DNA from: Shinella sp. XGS7
GTDB taxonomy: Bacteria > Pseudomonadota > Gammaproteobacteria > Burkholderiales > Burkholderiaceae_C
Reading direction: 5' to 3'
Length of the DNA: 64,000 nt
NCBI RefSeq assembly: GCF_020535565.1
Contig: NZ_CP084758.1
Coordinates: forward strand, 1,763,501-1,827,500
The notes beneath the pieces were generated by a model, which was not told the DNA's origin, searched no databases, and worked only from the letters and a program-made list of their open reading frames with translations. Position numbers and translations under genes: made by a program. Shown here piece after piece: positions 49,165-57,073 of the stretch; position 1 is the first letter of the stretch; the number at the start of each line of letters is the position of its first letter.

Positions 49165-49722
49165 CTATGCCTTGCGCTCGAGCATTGACTCGCCATCCAT
49201 CCCGCGGGGTGGATTGAACGTCCCGTGCCAACCGACCAAGACGCGAGCCAGTGAGTCCGTGAAGTACGGCGAGCCTTTTGGAACTCTGACCAGCCCTCCG
49301 CCATACGCGACAAACAATTCGGCGCTTGCTCTCGCTTCCGTTGCCTCGCTCCATTGGTTGCTGCTCGGCAGCACATCGGGATCTACCGGCGGCTTCCATA
49401 GCGTGTCTTTACCGGTAGACGCGCCACTGAGGAAAGCCGCGAGCTTGTGATGCCCCTTCTGGGTCGCAACCTCAGCCGGAGTAAGACAGTCATGGGTCCT
49501 GGCTTCGGTTGATGCGCCAAGACTTATCAACAAACGGCATGCTTGTTCGTTGTCAGAGTAGGCGGCCTGATGGAGAAAACTCCACGACGAACCGGGCTTC
49601 ACGTAACGACTGCAGCGTTTGGCGAGGACTGGGGAGCTTTCCCACTCTGCTAGGAGGCGATCCCAGTTTCCGGACTTCGCGGTTTGATATGCCGCTTCAA
49701 TTGTGTTTTGCAGTTCGCTCAT
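49165..49722 (-). CDS. Ankyrin-repeat protein
   Basis: This 185-residue soluble protein has about two ankyrin repeats at residues about 45-105 (SSWSFLHQAAYSDNEQACRL, LISLGASTEARTHDC, TPAEVATQKGHHKLAAFLSG). A C-terminal region of unknown type follows (GLVRVPKGSPYFTDSLARV). There is no signal peptide. Its GC is clearly lower than in its neighbours and codon use is mixed, which suggests horizontal transfer. It shares the minus strand with a YaaC-like gene, 272 bases apart; the bases between them show nothing I can name. Confidence 0.8.
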   Translation of the reverse strand: MSELQNTIEAAYQTAKSGNWDRLLAEWESSPVLAKRCSRYVKPGSSWSFLHQAAYSDNEQACRLLISLGASTEARTHDCLTPAEVATQKGHHKLAAFLSGASTGKDTLWKPPVDPDVLPSSNQWSEATEARASAELFVAYGGGLVRVPKGSPYFTDSLARVLVGWHGTFNPPRGMDGESMLERKA

Positions 49723-49994
49723 GTTTGCGTGGATGCAGTTTTAAGCAGCCGGTACTCAAGGGGCTACACGCCATCGTGGCGACTGCGGCGATCGAATGGA
49801 GTCTAGTTGAGTAGTTGATATCTGAGTCTGCACCGAAACCCGAGTGCAACAAGGCCGCCTATAGATGTGCAGTCTGTTCTCTGTGGTGCTGCATCGAATC
49901 CGAACTCAGGTCTTGATGGGAAAATGGCAAAGGCACTTATCTAAGAAGGTCAACGCCGGGATGGCTTGCTTGCTGGGAAGTCCCTCTGGAGGGG

Positions 49995-51338
49995 CTAGCC
50001 CTCTGCCGACACGTACGGAAAGAACTTTGAGATGGAGCGCAGCATGAGAACTGGGAATTTATTCTCAAATGCGGATAGGTACTTTCGCGTTATTAGAGAA
50101 ATGTCGGACCGTACTTCATTTAAGAGAACATCGCCCCAGTGATCGGGGGAGTAGCGCATGATATTGCTAAAGATGTTTGTCAGGAGGAAATGCAAACAGG
50201 TCTCCGGCATAACCACGGGAAAGAATGGGTTCTCGATATACCAGAATCGGCCGCGAATATCTGTATAAATCGTTGCGCGGCACTTGTGGGCATCTGCGAT
50301 AGGGAATGTCACGACGAACTTGCCGTGCCGCTCGCTCACGTCGGCACCGGGGAAGGACTGTGCAACATCAGCGGCACTTGGGCGAGCTTCGCCATCTCCA
50401 ACCTGTAGTTCCCACTTTACGTTTCTTGGGTCTTTCGTCGTCGTTATTTCGAGTGGATAGGTTCTTGAGGATCGACCCGTGACCAATGTGTAATACTCCC
50501 GAATCTCGGGGACCATGCTTAGCAGCGCTCCGCATGATGCGGTGTGGCGGCTGTTAAAGAATGCCAGTATTGATGCCTCGTTGTCTTGGAGGAAATCGAC
50601 TTGCCGGCCGAAGACTTGAGTGGTTGGAAATGCAGCAAAGAGATCGCTGAAGGTGCCCTGCGGCATATCCCCGCCGAACTGTGTTTTGATGTCGTTCGGG
50701 AGGTAGTTGATGCCGTGTGATCCTGGCAAGTTCTCTAAAGAATATCTGATTGGATTATTGAGGATGATCGCTGCGTAGGAGTATGCGGTCAGCGCGTAGA
50801 AGAAGTTTAGTGGCTTGACCATTAAACTGCCTGCAAGGCCGGATGTATAGAGTTCCCGGCCTTGTCGCATGCAATTTTTTAGACGGGTGGCCTCTTCTGA
50901 ACCTATGCCTGATTTCTTGTCTTTGCCGGTCGTTCGCTTGCGCAACCTGTAGAGATCTCGAATGTGCTCCGTGTTTTCTACGTTCTCTAGGAGCTCGATC
51001 AGCGCTGATGAGAAGTGAAGTTCTTCAACGATAACGAGCTTGAGTGGGTTAGGTGCCGCAACCTGCTGTGAAATCTCACTTCGCAGCAAATGGAGGCTCT
51101 TGGCCTGCAGCCCTTCATTTGACTTGAGGTCGGCTACACCCTCGTGGACGAAGAAGTTCTCAAGCTTTCCTTTGTGCGGCAAACGAGCTGGCTCGTCCAT
51201 CGTCTTCCACTTGGCCGCGGCGGCGTCTCGCTTGGCTATCTCTTGCGCATAGTCGAAGGTCGCGGCGAAAGGTGGTCCATTAGACGCAGTCTTGGCTTCC
51301 ACTACATCGTCAAGAATCGTCTCGATGACTGTTGGCAT
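49995..51338 (-). CDS. YaaC-like protein, AT-rich islet gene
   Basis: This 447-residue protein has no signal peptide. The middle (MVKPLNFFYALTAYSYAAII, about 175-195) and the C-terminal region (HFLLTNIFSNIMRYSPDHWG, about 375-395) recall the YaaC family of Bacillus, which is uncharacterised. This is memory-based and not certain. GC is near half, against about two thirds or more around it, so the gene was probably acquired. It sits with an ankyrin-repeat gene between a folate gene and pepQ. A defence or toxin role can be imagined but is not shown by sequence. Confidence 0.6.
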   Translation of the reverse strand: MPTVIETILDDVVEAKTASNGPPFAATFDYAQEIAKRDAAAAKWKTMDEPARLPHKGKLENFFVHEGVADLKSNEGLQAKSLHLLRSEISQQVAAPNPLKLVIVEELHFSSALIELLENVENTEHIRDLYRLRKRTTGKDKKSGIGSEEATRLKNCMRQGRELYTSGLAGSLMVKPLNFFYALTAYSYAAIILNNPIRYSLENLPGSHGINYLPNDIKTQFGGDMPQGTFSDLFAAFPTTQVFGRQVDFLQDNEASILAFFNSRHTASCGALLSMVPEIREYYTLVTGRSSRTYPLEITTTKDPRNVKWELQVGDGEARPSAADVAQSFPGADVSERHGKFVVTFPIADAHKCRATIYTDIRGRFWYIENPFFPVVMPETCLHFLLTNIFSNIMRYSPDHWGDVLLNEVRSDISLITRKYLSAFENKFPVLMLRSISKFFPYVSAEG

Positions 51339-51561
51339 AGATGCCCCAGAGAGCTAACTAGGTTGTAGGGCGACAGTTCCGCCGCATATCACCGCCGCTC
51401 CCCGTCGTATGCCACTGATGTAACAGGACTATCCCAACACCACATCGGCAAAAGCCTCATCCCCACGCATCTGATACCAAACGATGTGCGCGCCGCGCCC
51501 CGCCGCCAGCTCCACGCCGCGCAACGCCCATCCCCGCCTTCCCAAGCGAGAATGCCCCTCC

Positions 51562-52905
51562 ATGGACGCCACCACATCCCACCACCACTACGCCGCCCAC
51601 CTTGCCGCGCTACAAGCGCAGGCGGAGTCGGCCCTGGCCCGTTGCGGCTATGACGCGCTGCTGATTGCCTCGGGCATCGAGAAGTACGCCTTTCTCGATG
51701 ACCGGCCCTATCTGTTCCAGCCCAATCCGCATTTCAAGCACTGGCTGCCCCTGGTGGCGCACCCCTACAGCTGGCTGCTGGTGCGCCCAGGCCACAAGCC
51801 GCGCCTGGTGTACTACCAGCCCGATGACTACTGGCATGTGCCGCCCAGCGACCCGAGCGGCTACTGGGTGGCGCATTTCGAGCTGCAGGTGATCAGCCAG
51901 CCGGAAGACGCGGCCCAGCACCTGCAGCTGCCGGCGGGGGCGCGCCTGGCCATCGTGGGCGAGGCCGATGCGGCGCTGCCCGGCCTGGTGCCCAACAACC
52001 CCAGCGATCTGCTGAACCTGCTGCACTTCCGCCGTGCGGTGAAGAGCGAGTACGAGCTGGAGCAGATGCGCGCCGCCTCGCGCCGCGCCGCGCCCGCGCA
52101 TCTGGCGGCCAAGGCGGCTTTCGAGGCCGGCGCCTCGGAGCTGGACATTCACCGCGCCTATCTGGCGGCCAGCGGCCACACCGACCGCGACCTGCCCTAC
52201 GGCAATATCGTGGCGCTCAACGAGCATGCCGCGGTGCTGCACTACCAGTACCAGGACGCGCAGGCGCCGGCTGAGTCGCGCACCCTGCTGATCGACGCGG
52301 GCGCTTCGGTGAACGGCTATGCCTCGGACATCACCCGCACCTGGCTGCGTGGCGGCGACGCGCGCTTTGCGGCCCTGCTGGCGGCCATGGAGTCGGCCCA
52401 ACTGGCCCTGGTGGACGAGGTGCGCGCCGGCACCGATTACCGCGACATCCATCTGAGCACCCACCGCCATGTGGCGCGCATCCTGCTGGAGCAGGGCATT
52501 GCGCGCGGCGTGAGCGAGGAGGCCTTGCTGGCGCAGCGCGTGACCAGCACCTTCTTCCCGCATGGCATCGGCCATCTGCTGGGGCTGCAGGTGCACGATA
52601 TCGGCGGCTTCATGGCCGACGAGTCGGGCGCGCCCGCCGCCAAGCCCGAGGGCCACCCCTTCCTGCGCCTGACCCGGCGCCTGGAGCCGGGCATGGTGGT
52701 GACCATCGAGCCGGGCCTGTACTTCATTCCCACCCTGCTGAAGAAGCTGGCGGCCTCGCCGGCCGGCGCCTGCATCGACTGGGCGGCGGTGGAGCATCTG
52801 GCACGCTTTGGCGGCATCCGCATCGAGGACGATGTGGTGTGCCGCGAGGCGGGTCAGGCGCCGGAGAACCTGACCCGGGACGCGTTCGCGGGGGCCTCGA
52901 ACTAG
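51562..52905 (+). CDS. pepQ: Xaa-Pro dipeptidase
   Basis: This metallopeptidase of family M24 splits X-Pro dipeptides. In the 447-residue protein the five metal ligands are visible: Asp in LLIDAGASVNG, Asp in SDITRTW, His in HGIGHLLGLQVHD, Glu in VTIEPGLYF and Glu in GIRIEDDV. The N-terminal domain (about 1-170) is the usual creatinase-like one. The start at 51562 (MDATTSHHHY) precedes the conserved part. Confidence 0.93.
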   Translation: MDATTSHHHYAAHLAALQAQAESALARCGYDALLIASGIEKYAFLDDRPYLFQPNPHFKHWLPLVAHPYSWLLVRPGHKPRLVYYQPDDYWHVPPSDPSGYWVAHFELQVISQPEDAAQHLQLPAGARLAIVGEADAALPGLVPNNPSDLLNLLHFRRAVKSEYELEQMRAASRRAAPAHLAAKAAFEAGASELDIHRAYLAASGHTDRDLPYGNIVALNEHAAVLHYQYQDAQAPAESRTLLIDAGASVNGYASDITRTWLRGGDARFAALLAAMESAQLALVDEVRAGTDYRDIHLSTHRHVARILLEQGIARGVSEEALLAQRVTSTFFPHGIGHLLGLQVHDIGGFMADESGAPAAKPEGHPFLRLTRRLEPGMVVTIEPGLYFIPTLLKKLAASPAGACIDWAAVEHLARFGGIRIEDDVVCREAGQAPENLTRDAFAGASN

Positions 52906-52915
52906 CAGCCGTCCC

Positions 52916-54742
52916 TTGTCCGAGCACCCGGCCGATCCCGCGACGGCAAGCGGTTTGCCGTCGCCGTCACTGCCCGACAGGGGCGGTGCGCTGGGGTTCT
53001 GGCTGCGGGTCCGTCTGCTCACGCTTTGGCGGCTGATCCGCGAGTCGACCTGGGCCTATGTGCGGCGCTGGCCGGTCCGGGCCGCGCTGGTCGATGCCCC
53101 GGTGCTGGCGCAGGTGCGTAGCCCCTTGTGGACCGATGGACGTGCCGATGAGTTTGTCCTGGTGGCCGGCAAGGTGCACAACCTGCGCGTCGCCTGCCGG
53201 GCATTTCATTCGATCGTGATTCCCGCTGGCGGGGTGATGAGCTTCTGGCGCCAGTTGGGGTGTCCCAGCGCCAGTCGGGGCTATGTGCTGGGTCGGGAGG
53301 TGCGCCAGGGCTGCGTGGTGCCGACCCTTGCCGGCGGTATCTGCCAGCTGTCGAATGCGCTCGCGATGGCCGCCTTTCGTGCGGGGCTGGAGATTCCCGA
53401 GCGCCACCGCCACAGCGCGCGGGTCGAGGCCGCCGGTGGCGATGTCGAGGGGCTCGATGCCACCGTGTTCTGGCGGCATATCGATCTCAAGCTGCGCGCG
53501 AGCCACGACTGGCGGCTCGAGACCGAACTCAGCGCCGAAGAACTGGTGGTCACGATCCGCGGCCGGGCGGCCGCACCCGCCGCGAGCGGGGCGGTGATCC
53601 GCGTGATGCCTTCGCGCGAGCGCGAAGCCCCGCCGCCGGTTGCGCGCGGCTGCCTGACCTGCGAGCAGACCGCGTGTTTCCGGCATGGCCGGCATCATGG
53701 TCTTGATGGCGTCGACCAGGGGCGGGTGGCCTGCCTGCTGGATGCCTGGTCGCCCGAGTTCGATGCGCATCTGCCCGGCGATGCCGATTGCTTTGTGCCC
53801 GAGCCGATGCGCCTGGCCTTCTGGCGGCCGCGCGCGCGGGGCTGGCGTCGCCCGGCGGCCCATCGCGCCTATCTCGCGAGCCTGCTGCGAGCGGGCTGGC
53901 AGCGCGTCTGGGCTCGCAGCGAGGGCAACGGCCGCCGCCAGTCCAGCCTGATCGACGGCCAGCGTCTGCTGGCGCGGGCCTATGCCCGGGCCCTACGGCC
54001 GCAGCACACCCATCTGTGGATCGAACTCGGCTTGCTGGCGCACCTTGAGCAACTCGGGGTACTCGGTGGGCGGAGCTATGAGGTGCTGGCCGGCACCTGG
54101 CCGATGGCTCTCGTTCAAGACCATCTGGATCTGGGTAGCGCGCGCTGGCCGAATGCCGCCAGCCTGCGGGACTATCGCGTTGCCCCGGAACTGCTGGCGG
54201 CCGAGCAGCGCGGGCTGCGGCGGGCGCTTCGCATCCATACGGCGCATGAGGGCGTGGCGGCTTATCTGCGCGGCCGGTATCCGACGGTACCCGTTATGCA
54301 GCTGGCTTGGCAGCGGCCCGAGCCGCGCCCGTGGCCGCAGCTCCCCGATCAGCGCTCGGCACGGCCGCCCTTGCTGCTGTTCCCGGCCGCTGGCCTGGCG
54401 AGAAAGGGCGCGCTCGATCTGAGCGCCGCCTTGCAGGGCCTGCCCTGTCGCCTGCGGGTGCTGGGATCGGCCGCGCGCGACGGCGAGGTCTGGCGTGGCC
54501 TGGATGTCGATTGGCATGTGGCCCCGGCCGATCCGCTGCTGGGTGTGGCCGCCGTGGTGCTGCCCGCCTATGCCGAGCAGGCACCGCGTCTGCTGCTGAG
54601 GGCCCGGGCGCAGGGGCTACCCGTCATCGCGACCGCCGCCTGCGGCATGGGCCCCGAAGCGGGGCTGAGCCTGGTGCCGATGGGCGACCCGCCGGCCTTG
54701 CGCGCGGCCTTGGTCGCCCTGTTGGCGGAGCTGGCGCTTTAG
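52916..54742 (+). CDS. VanW domain fused to a glycosyltransferase-like domain
   Basis: The 608-residue product has a VanW-like domain at about 60-185 (HSIVIPAGGVMSFWRQLG, GGICQLSNALAMAAF, RHRHSARV) and a Cys cluster GCLTCEQTACFRH at about 245. It ends in a GT-B-like region (about 350-600) with FPAAGLARKGALDLSAAL and LPVIATAACG. VanW occurs in glycopeptide-resistance clusters but its action is unknown; the fusion suggests work on a sugar polymer. The start is a TTG at 52916, 10 bases after pepQ. Codons such as CTC, GCG and CGA are more frequent than in neighbours, hinting at transfer. Its stop overlaps that of ompW. Confidence 0.78.
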   Translation: MSEHPADPATASGLPSPSLPDRGGALGFWLRVRLLTLWRLIRESTWAYVRRWPVRAALVDAPVLAQVRSPLWTDGRADEFVLVAGKVHNLRVACRAFHSIVIPAGGVMSFWRQLGCPSASRGYVLGREVRQGCVVPTLAGGICQLSNALAMAAFRAGLEIPERHRHSARVEAAGGDVEGLDATVFWRHIDLKLRASHDWRLETELSAEELVVTIRGRAAAPAASGAVIRVMPSREREAPPPVARGCLTCEQTACFRHGRHHGLDGVDQGRVACLLDAWSPEFDAHLPGDADCFVPEPMRLAFWRPRARGWRRPAAHRAYLASLLRAGWQRVWARSEGNGRRQSSLIDGQRLLARAYARALRPQHTHLWIELGLLAHLEQLGVLGGRSYEVLAGTWPMALVQDHLDLGSARWPNAASLRDYRVAPELLAAEQRGLRRALRIHTAHEGVAAYLRGRYPTVPVMQLAWQRPEPRPWPQLPDQRSARPPLLLFPAAGLARKGALDLSAALQGLPCRLRVLGSAARDGEVWRGLDVDWHVAPADPLLGVAAVVLPAYAEQAPRLLLRARAQGLPVIATAACGMGPEAGLSLVPMGDPPALRAALVALLAELAL

Positions 54743-55362
54743 AAGCGCATGCCCAGGCCCACGCCGAACAGCACCGGGTCCACCTTGAAGGTGCCGACCT
54801 TGGTGCCCTTGGAGGACACGTCGGTGTCGATCTTGACCTTCTTGATGTCCACGTTCAGGTACAGGTTCTTGGACAGCTCGATGTCGGCGCCGGCTTGCAG
54901 GGCCAGGCCGTAGCTGTTCTTCTTGATGCTGGGGTCCAGGGCGGCCACGACGGCGGGCTCGAAGCGCACGCTGGAGAAGTGGGTGTAGTTGATGCCGGCG
55001 CCCACATAGGGACGGAAGGTGCCGGTGGGGGCGAAGTGGTACTGCAGGGTCAGCGTGGGCGGCAGGTGCTTGAGGCTGCCGATCTTGGCGCCGCCGGCCT
55101 TCAGGTCATGCTTCTGCGGATAGGTCAGGATCAGCTCGGCCGCCCAGTTGGGGGTGAAGAAGTAGCTGATGTCGACTTCGGGGAAGGTCTTGTTGTTGAC
55201 CGAGAGGTCCAGGCCGGTGGAGTCCTTGTTGGCGGAATCCAGGTGCAGGGCGCGCACGCGGACCATCCAGGGGCCTTCGGCTTGCTGCGCCTGAGCGGCG
55301 AAGGGCACGGCGGCCAGGGTGGTGGCGGCCAGGACGGCGGCGAGGGCGATCTTCTTGCTCAT
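54739..55362 (-). CDS. ompW: OmpW family outer membrane protein
   Basis: This 207-residue outer-membrane eight-strand barrel has a signal peptide ending near QAQ (about 25), the usual N-terminal GPWMVRVRALHL, and a C-terminal Phe (GLGMRF). OmpW-like porins are thought to pass small hydrophobic compounds and often respond to oxygen or stress. The ATG at 55362 has a GGAG about 10 bases upstream; a GTG at 55371 is too close to it. Its upstream region holds two FNR-like sites and a hairpin (55432-55495). Confidence 0.92.
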   Translation of the reverse strand: MSKKIALAAVLAATTLAAVPFAAQAQQAEGPWMVRVRALHLDSANKDSTGLDLSVNNKTFPEVDISYFFTPNWAAELILTYPQKHDLKAGGAKIGSLKHLPPTLTLQYHFAPTGTFRPYVGAGINYTHFSSVRFEPAVVAALDPSIKKNSYGLALQAGADIELSKNLYLNVDIKKVKIDTDVSSKGTKVGTFKVDPVLFGVGLGMRF

Positions 55363-55431
55363 TGAGAACACTCCATTGATGCGGGGACATCCCGAATGAG
55401 CTCATTGGAAGATCGCGGTCGGGGTTAACCC

Positions 55432-55495
55432 TTGACCTGTCGCAAAGTCGCCGGCCCCGCGGCGGCGGGGTGTTGGCGACTTTGACCTGGGGCAA
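55432..55495. promoter_or_regulatory. Paired FNR-like sites flanking a hairpin, upstream of ompW
   Basis: TTGACCTGTCGCAA at 55432-55445 and TTGACCTGGGGCAA at 55482-55495 are near-identical and lie 50 bases apart. The left half fits the FNR/Anr half-site TTGAY and the right half (GCAA) fits it partly. The second abuts the metF stop. They may control ompW or be part of a repeat; regulator inferred. Confidence 0.45.
55445..55483 (-). terminator. Hairpin after metF, probable operon terminator
   Basis: AAAGTCGCC at 55445-55453 pairs with GGCGACTTT at 55475-55483, and inside it CCCCGC pairs with GCGGGG (55455-55470). In the metF direction it ends in CTTT. It lies 14 bases after the metF stop and so probably ends the ahcY-tlyA-metF transcript. 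Confidence 0.6.
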
Positions 55496-55496
55496 A

Positions 55497-56336
55497 TCAG
55501 GCGTGCAGACCGATGCGTCGGCACAACTCCAGCGTGAGTGCGGACTGGTTCAGGGTGTAGAAGTGGATGGCCGGCACGCCACCGGCGACCAGGCGCTCGC
55601 AGAGCTGGGCGATCACGTCCAGGCCGAAGGCGCGGATGGAGGCGGTGTCGTCCATATAGCCTTCCATCTTGAGCGCCACCCAGCGCGGGATCTCGATGCC
55701 GTCGCGCTGCGCGAACTGGGCGATGCGTGCGTAGTTGTGGAAGGGCATGATGCCCGGGATGATGGGCTGGTCCACACCCAGCTTGCGCGCCGAGTCCACG
55801 AAGTGGAAGTAGGCGTCCGGGTTGAAGAAGAACTGGGTGATGGCGGCGGTGGCACCGGCGCGCATCTTGTCGGCGAAGTGCTGCAGGTCCTTGGCGGCGT
55901 AGCGCTGCTGCGGGTGGTACTCGGGATAGGCCGCCACCTCGATCTTCCAGTCCGGGCCCTGGGTCTCGCGGATGAAGCGCACCAGCTCGGCCGCGTAGCG
56001 GAACTCGCCGGCCGTGGCCGTGCCGCTGGGCAGGTCGCCGCGCAGGGCCACGATGCGGCGGATGTTCTGGGCGCGGTAGGTGGCCAGGATCTCGGCGATG
56101 TTCTCGCGCGTGGAGCCCACGCAGGAGAGGTGCGGCGCGGCCTCGAAGCCGCTGGCGGCAATGTCCGTCACCGTGGCCAGGGTCTTCTCGCGGGTGGAGC
56201 CGCCGGCGCCATAGGTCACGCTGAAGTACTGCGGGGCCAGGGCGCCCAGCTCCTGCACCACGGTCTTGAGCTTCTCGGCGCCGACGGGGGTGTTGGGAGG
56301 GAAGAACTCGAAACTGACGGGCGTCTTGGTCGTCAT
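55497..56336 (-). CDS. metF: Methylenetetrahydrofolate reductase
   Basis: MetF reduces methylene-THF to methyl-THF, the methyl donor for methionine synthesis. The 279-residue FAD-binding TIM barrel contains VSFEFFPPNTP, TYGAGGSTREKT, HLSCVGSTREN, ALRGDLPSG and ITQFFFNPDAYFHF. The last gene of the operon ahcY-tlyA-metF, it overlaps tlyA by 4 bases (ATGA), which ties methyl-group supply to SAH removal. Confidence 0.96.
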   Translation of the reverse strand: MTTKTPVSFEFFPPNTPVGAEKLKTVVQELGALAPQYFSVTYGAGGSTREKTLATVTDIAASGFEAAPHLSCVGSTRENIAEILATYRAQNIRRIVALRGDLPSGTATAGEFRYAAELVRFIRETQGPDWKIEVAAYPEYHPQQRYAAKDLQHFADKMRAGATAAITQFFFNPDAYFHFVDSARKLGVDQPIIPGIMPFHNYARIAQFAQRDGIEIPRWVALKMEGYMDDTASIRAFGLDVIAQLCERLVAGGVPAIHFYTLNQSALTLELCRRIGLHA

Positions 56337-57067
56337 GGCAGCTGGGCCCAGAGGAAGAATTCGGTATTGCCATCGCCACCGGCGATGGGGCTTTCAAAGT
56401 AGTCGCGCCAACGCAGGCCGGCGGCTTCGGCGGCGGCGCGAGCGCGCTCGGCCAGCAGGGGGTGCTGGAGCTCGGGGTCTTTCACCAGACCGCCCTTGCC
56501 GATGGCCTGGGGGCCCAGCTCGAACTGCGGCTTGATCAGCAGCAGCAGCTGACCCTGCGGCGCCAGCCAGGCGACCAGGCGCGGCAGCTCGCCCAGCATG
56601 GAGATGAAGCTCAGATCGCCCACGATGAGCGCAAAGCGCTGACCGGGCTCGAACTGGCGCACATGCATGCCCTCAATCGCTTGCACGCGCGGGTCGGCCG
56701 CCAGGCTGGGGTGAAGCTGGCCGTGGCCCACATCGATGCCGGTGATGGCGGCCGCGCCCTTTTTGAGCAGGCAGTCGCTGAAGCCGCCGGTGCTCTGGCC
56801 GATATCCAGCACCGTGAGACCCGCGACGTCCAGCCCACAGCGCTGCAGCGCGCCTTCGAGCTTGAGGCCGCCGCGCGAGACATAGCGCAGCTCCGCATCG
56901 TCGGTGATGCGCAACTGGGCCGTCTCGGGCAGGTCCTCGCCGGCTTTGCGCAGCACCGACCAGCCCTTGGGCGCCGCCCATTCCACGGCCCCCCGCTCGA
57001 TCAGACGCTGGGCGGCGGATCGGGTGGGGACGAGTTGTTGAGCGACAAGGAGCTGGTCAGCGCGCAT
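56333..57067 (-). CDS. tlyA: TlyA family rRNA methyltransferase
   Basis: This 244-residue protein has an N-terminal S4 RNA-binding domain (about 1-65; RADQLLVAQQLVPTRSAAQ) and an FtsJ-like methyltransferase domain (about 70-240) with the SAM motif VLDIGQSTGGFSDCLL. TlyA in mycobacteria 2'-O-methylates 16S and 23S rRNA; older annotation calls it hemolysin A. It lies between ahcY and metF and overlaps metF by 4 bases. Its start is 6 bases after the ahcY stop. Confidence 0.92.
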   Translation of the reverse strand: MRADQLLVAQQLVPTRSAAQRLIERGAVEWAAPKGWSVLRKAGEDLPETAQLRITDDAELRYVSRGGLKLEGALQRCGLDVAGLTVLDIGQSTGGFSDCLLKKGAAAITGIDVGHGQLHPSLAADPRVQAIEGMHVRQFEPGQRFALIVGDLSFISMLGELPRLVAWLAPQGQLLLLIKPQFELGPQAIGKGGLVKDPELQHPLLAERARAAAEAAGLRWRDYFESPIAGGDGNTEFFLWAQLP

Positions 57068-57073
57068 GCCGAT

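Noticed and set aside
49723-49994. A small RNA or extra gene between the two islet genes
   Set aside because: No coherent frame, promoter or stable hairpin with U run could be seen.
52916-54742. Interpreting the VanW-GT gene as two separate genes
   Set aside because: The frame is continuous, with no internal stop and no good internal Shine-Dalgarno sequence, so a fusion is more likely.
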